From Clostridiales bacterium (GTDB taxonomy: Bacteria; Bacillota; Clostridia; Oscillospirales; Acutalibacteraceae), in the NCBI GenBank assembly GCA_019419895.1, contig JAHZIE010000102.1:1-6162 (forward strand): a stretch of DNA of 6,162 nucleotides, given 5' to 3'. Position numbers and translations under genes: made by a program. Below the pieces are notes generated by a model. It was given only the letters and a program-made list of their open reading frames with translations. It was not told the DNA's origin and did not search any database. Shown piece after piece: positions 5,847 through 6,162 of the stretch; position 1 is the stretch's first letter, and each line of letters opens with the position of its first letter.

Positions 5847-5861
5847 TGAAATCCGTTTTTT

Positions 5862-6162
5862 TTATCCTTTCGATTTGGGGGAGTTTTTTTTCTTTAAATT
5901 ACGATATATGAGATGCTCAGAAAGAGAAAATTGTCGATAACCGGCAATATAAGCGATGAAGCCTGCTACAGGCATAATCAAAATCGGTATGCCGCTGAGC
6001 AATATTCCACCCATAGAAAGCTCGCTGATTACCGTTCCATTATTGCCATAAACCCATTCCAAAAAGCTCATCAGATAAAAATTGAAAATCTTATAAATCA
6101 GAGCAAAATTAACATCAAAGAGTTTAAAAACAATCAGGGCGATCCAGAAAACAAATTGGGGA
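5862..6162 (-). CDS. Unidentified small membrane protein, partial (N-terminus off window)
   Basis: The minus-strand frame ends at a TAA (5862-5864) and stays open to the window edge, giving at least 99 residues. An internal ATG at 6071 would give 69 residues, but no SD precedes it, and the 30 codons upstream are coherent and hydrophobic (FVFWIALIVFKLFDVNFALI), so the true start is probably off window. I see one probable membrane segment in that upstream part and another over GGILLSGIPILIMPVAGFIAYIAGY. A basic tail ending KKKNSPKSKG follows, which the positive-inside rule would put in the cytoplasm. The family is not recognised. It lies upstream of cwlD on the same strand, 120 bp away (5742-5861), with a strong hairpin in the gap that may separate the transcripts. 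A role in sporulation is possible from position alone but is not supported by any motif. Confidence 0.6.
   Translation of the reverse strand, partial: PQFVFWIALIVFKLFDVNFALIYKIFNFYLMSFLEWVYGNNGTVISELSMGGILLSGIPILIMPVAGFIAYIAGYRQFSLSEHLIYRNLKKKNSPKSKG

Overview
The window reads as chromosomal DNA from a spore-forming, low-to-mid GC member of the Clostridia, probably Lachnospiraceae-like. This rests on the CwlD-type cortex amidase, strong purine-rich Shine-Dalgarno (SD) sites, a DUF6873 gene, a small DUF1540-like cysteine protein, and a MacA/MacB-type adaptor and permease of Gram-positive style. The taxonomic call is inference from gene content; no rRNA or other marker is present. There are no tRNA genes, CRISPR arrays, transposases or phage genes.

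Left edge (1-278): the last 35 codons of a plus-strand gene end at 109. A 169-bp gap to the convergent neighbour follows. It holds a 14-bp perfect AT-rich inverted repeat and, directly after it, a GC-rich 6-bp hairpin, probably a terminator region serving both directions.

Minus-strand export cluster (279-3299): transcription runs from right to left. The first gene is a membrane-anchored periplasmic-adaptor-like protein, followed with an ATGA overlap by a MacB/FtsX-type ABC permease. After a 28-nt gap comes a 252-aa protein that I recognise as DUF6873 (guanidino-modifying-enzyme fold, function unknown). No ABC ATPase is encoded with them, so the transporter must borrow its ATPase from elsewhere.

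Divergent intergenic region (3300-3483) and small gene (3484-3663, plus): the region contains weak overlapping promoter-like elements for both directions. The small gene encodes a 59-aa cysteine protein, and its 3' end overlaps the 3' end of radA by 29 bp in convergent orientation.

Minus-strand cwlD-radA pair (3635-5741): cwlD encodes the spore-cortex N-acetylmuramoyl-L-alanine amidase. It overlaps the start of radA (branch-migration ATPase of recombinational repair) by 17 nt, so the two are probably co-transcribed and translationally coupled. The SD of cwlD lies inside a perfect 8-bp hairpin, and a second, larger hairpin with a GNRA-type loop lies further upstream.

Right edge (5862-6162, minus): the C-terminal part of an unrecognised small membrane protein. 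Its reading frame stays open to the window edge, so its start lies outside.

Most of the window is ordinary core gene content. The points most worth a second look are the SD-sequestering hairpin before cwlD, the ATPase-less adaptor/permease/DUF6873 operon, and the paired inverted repeats at the left edge.
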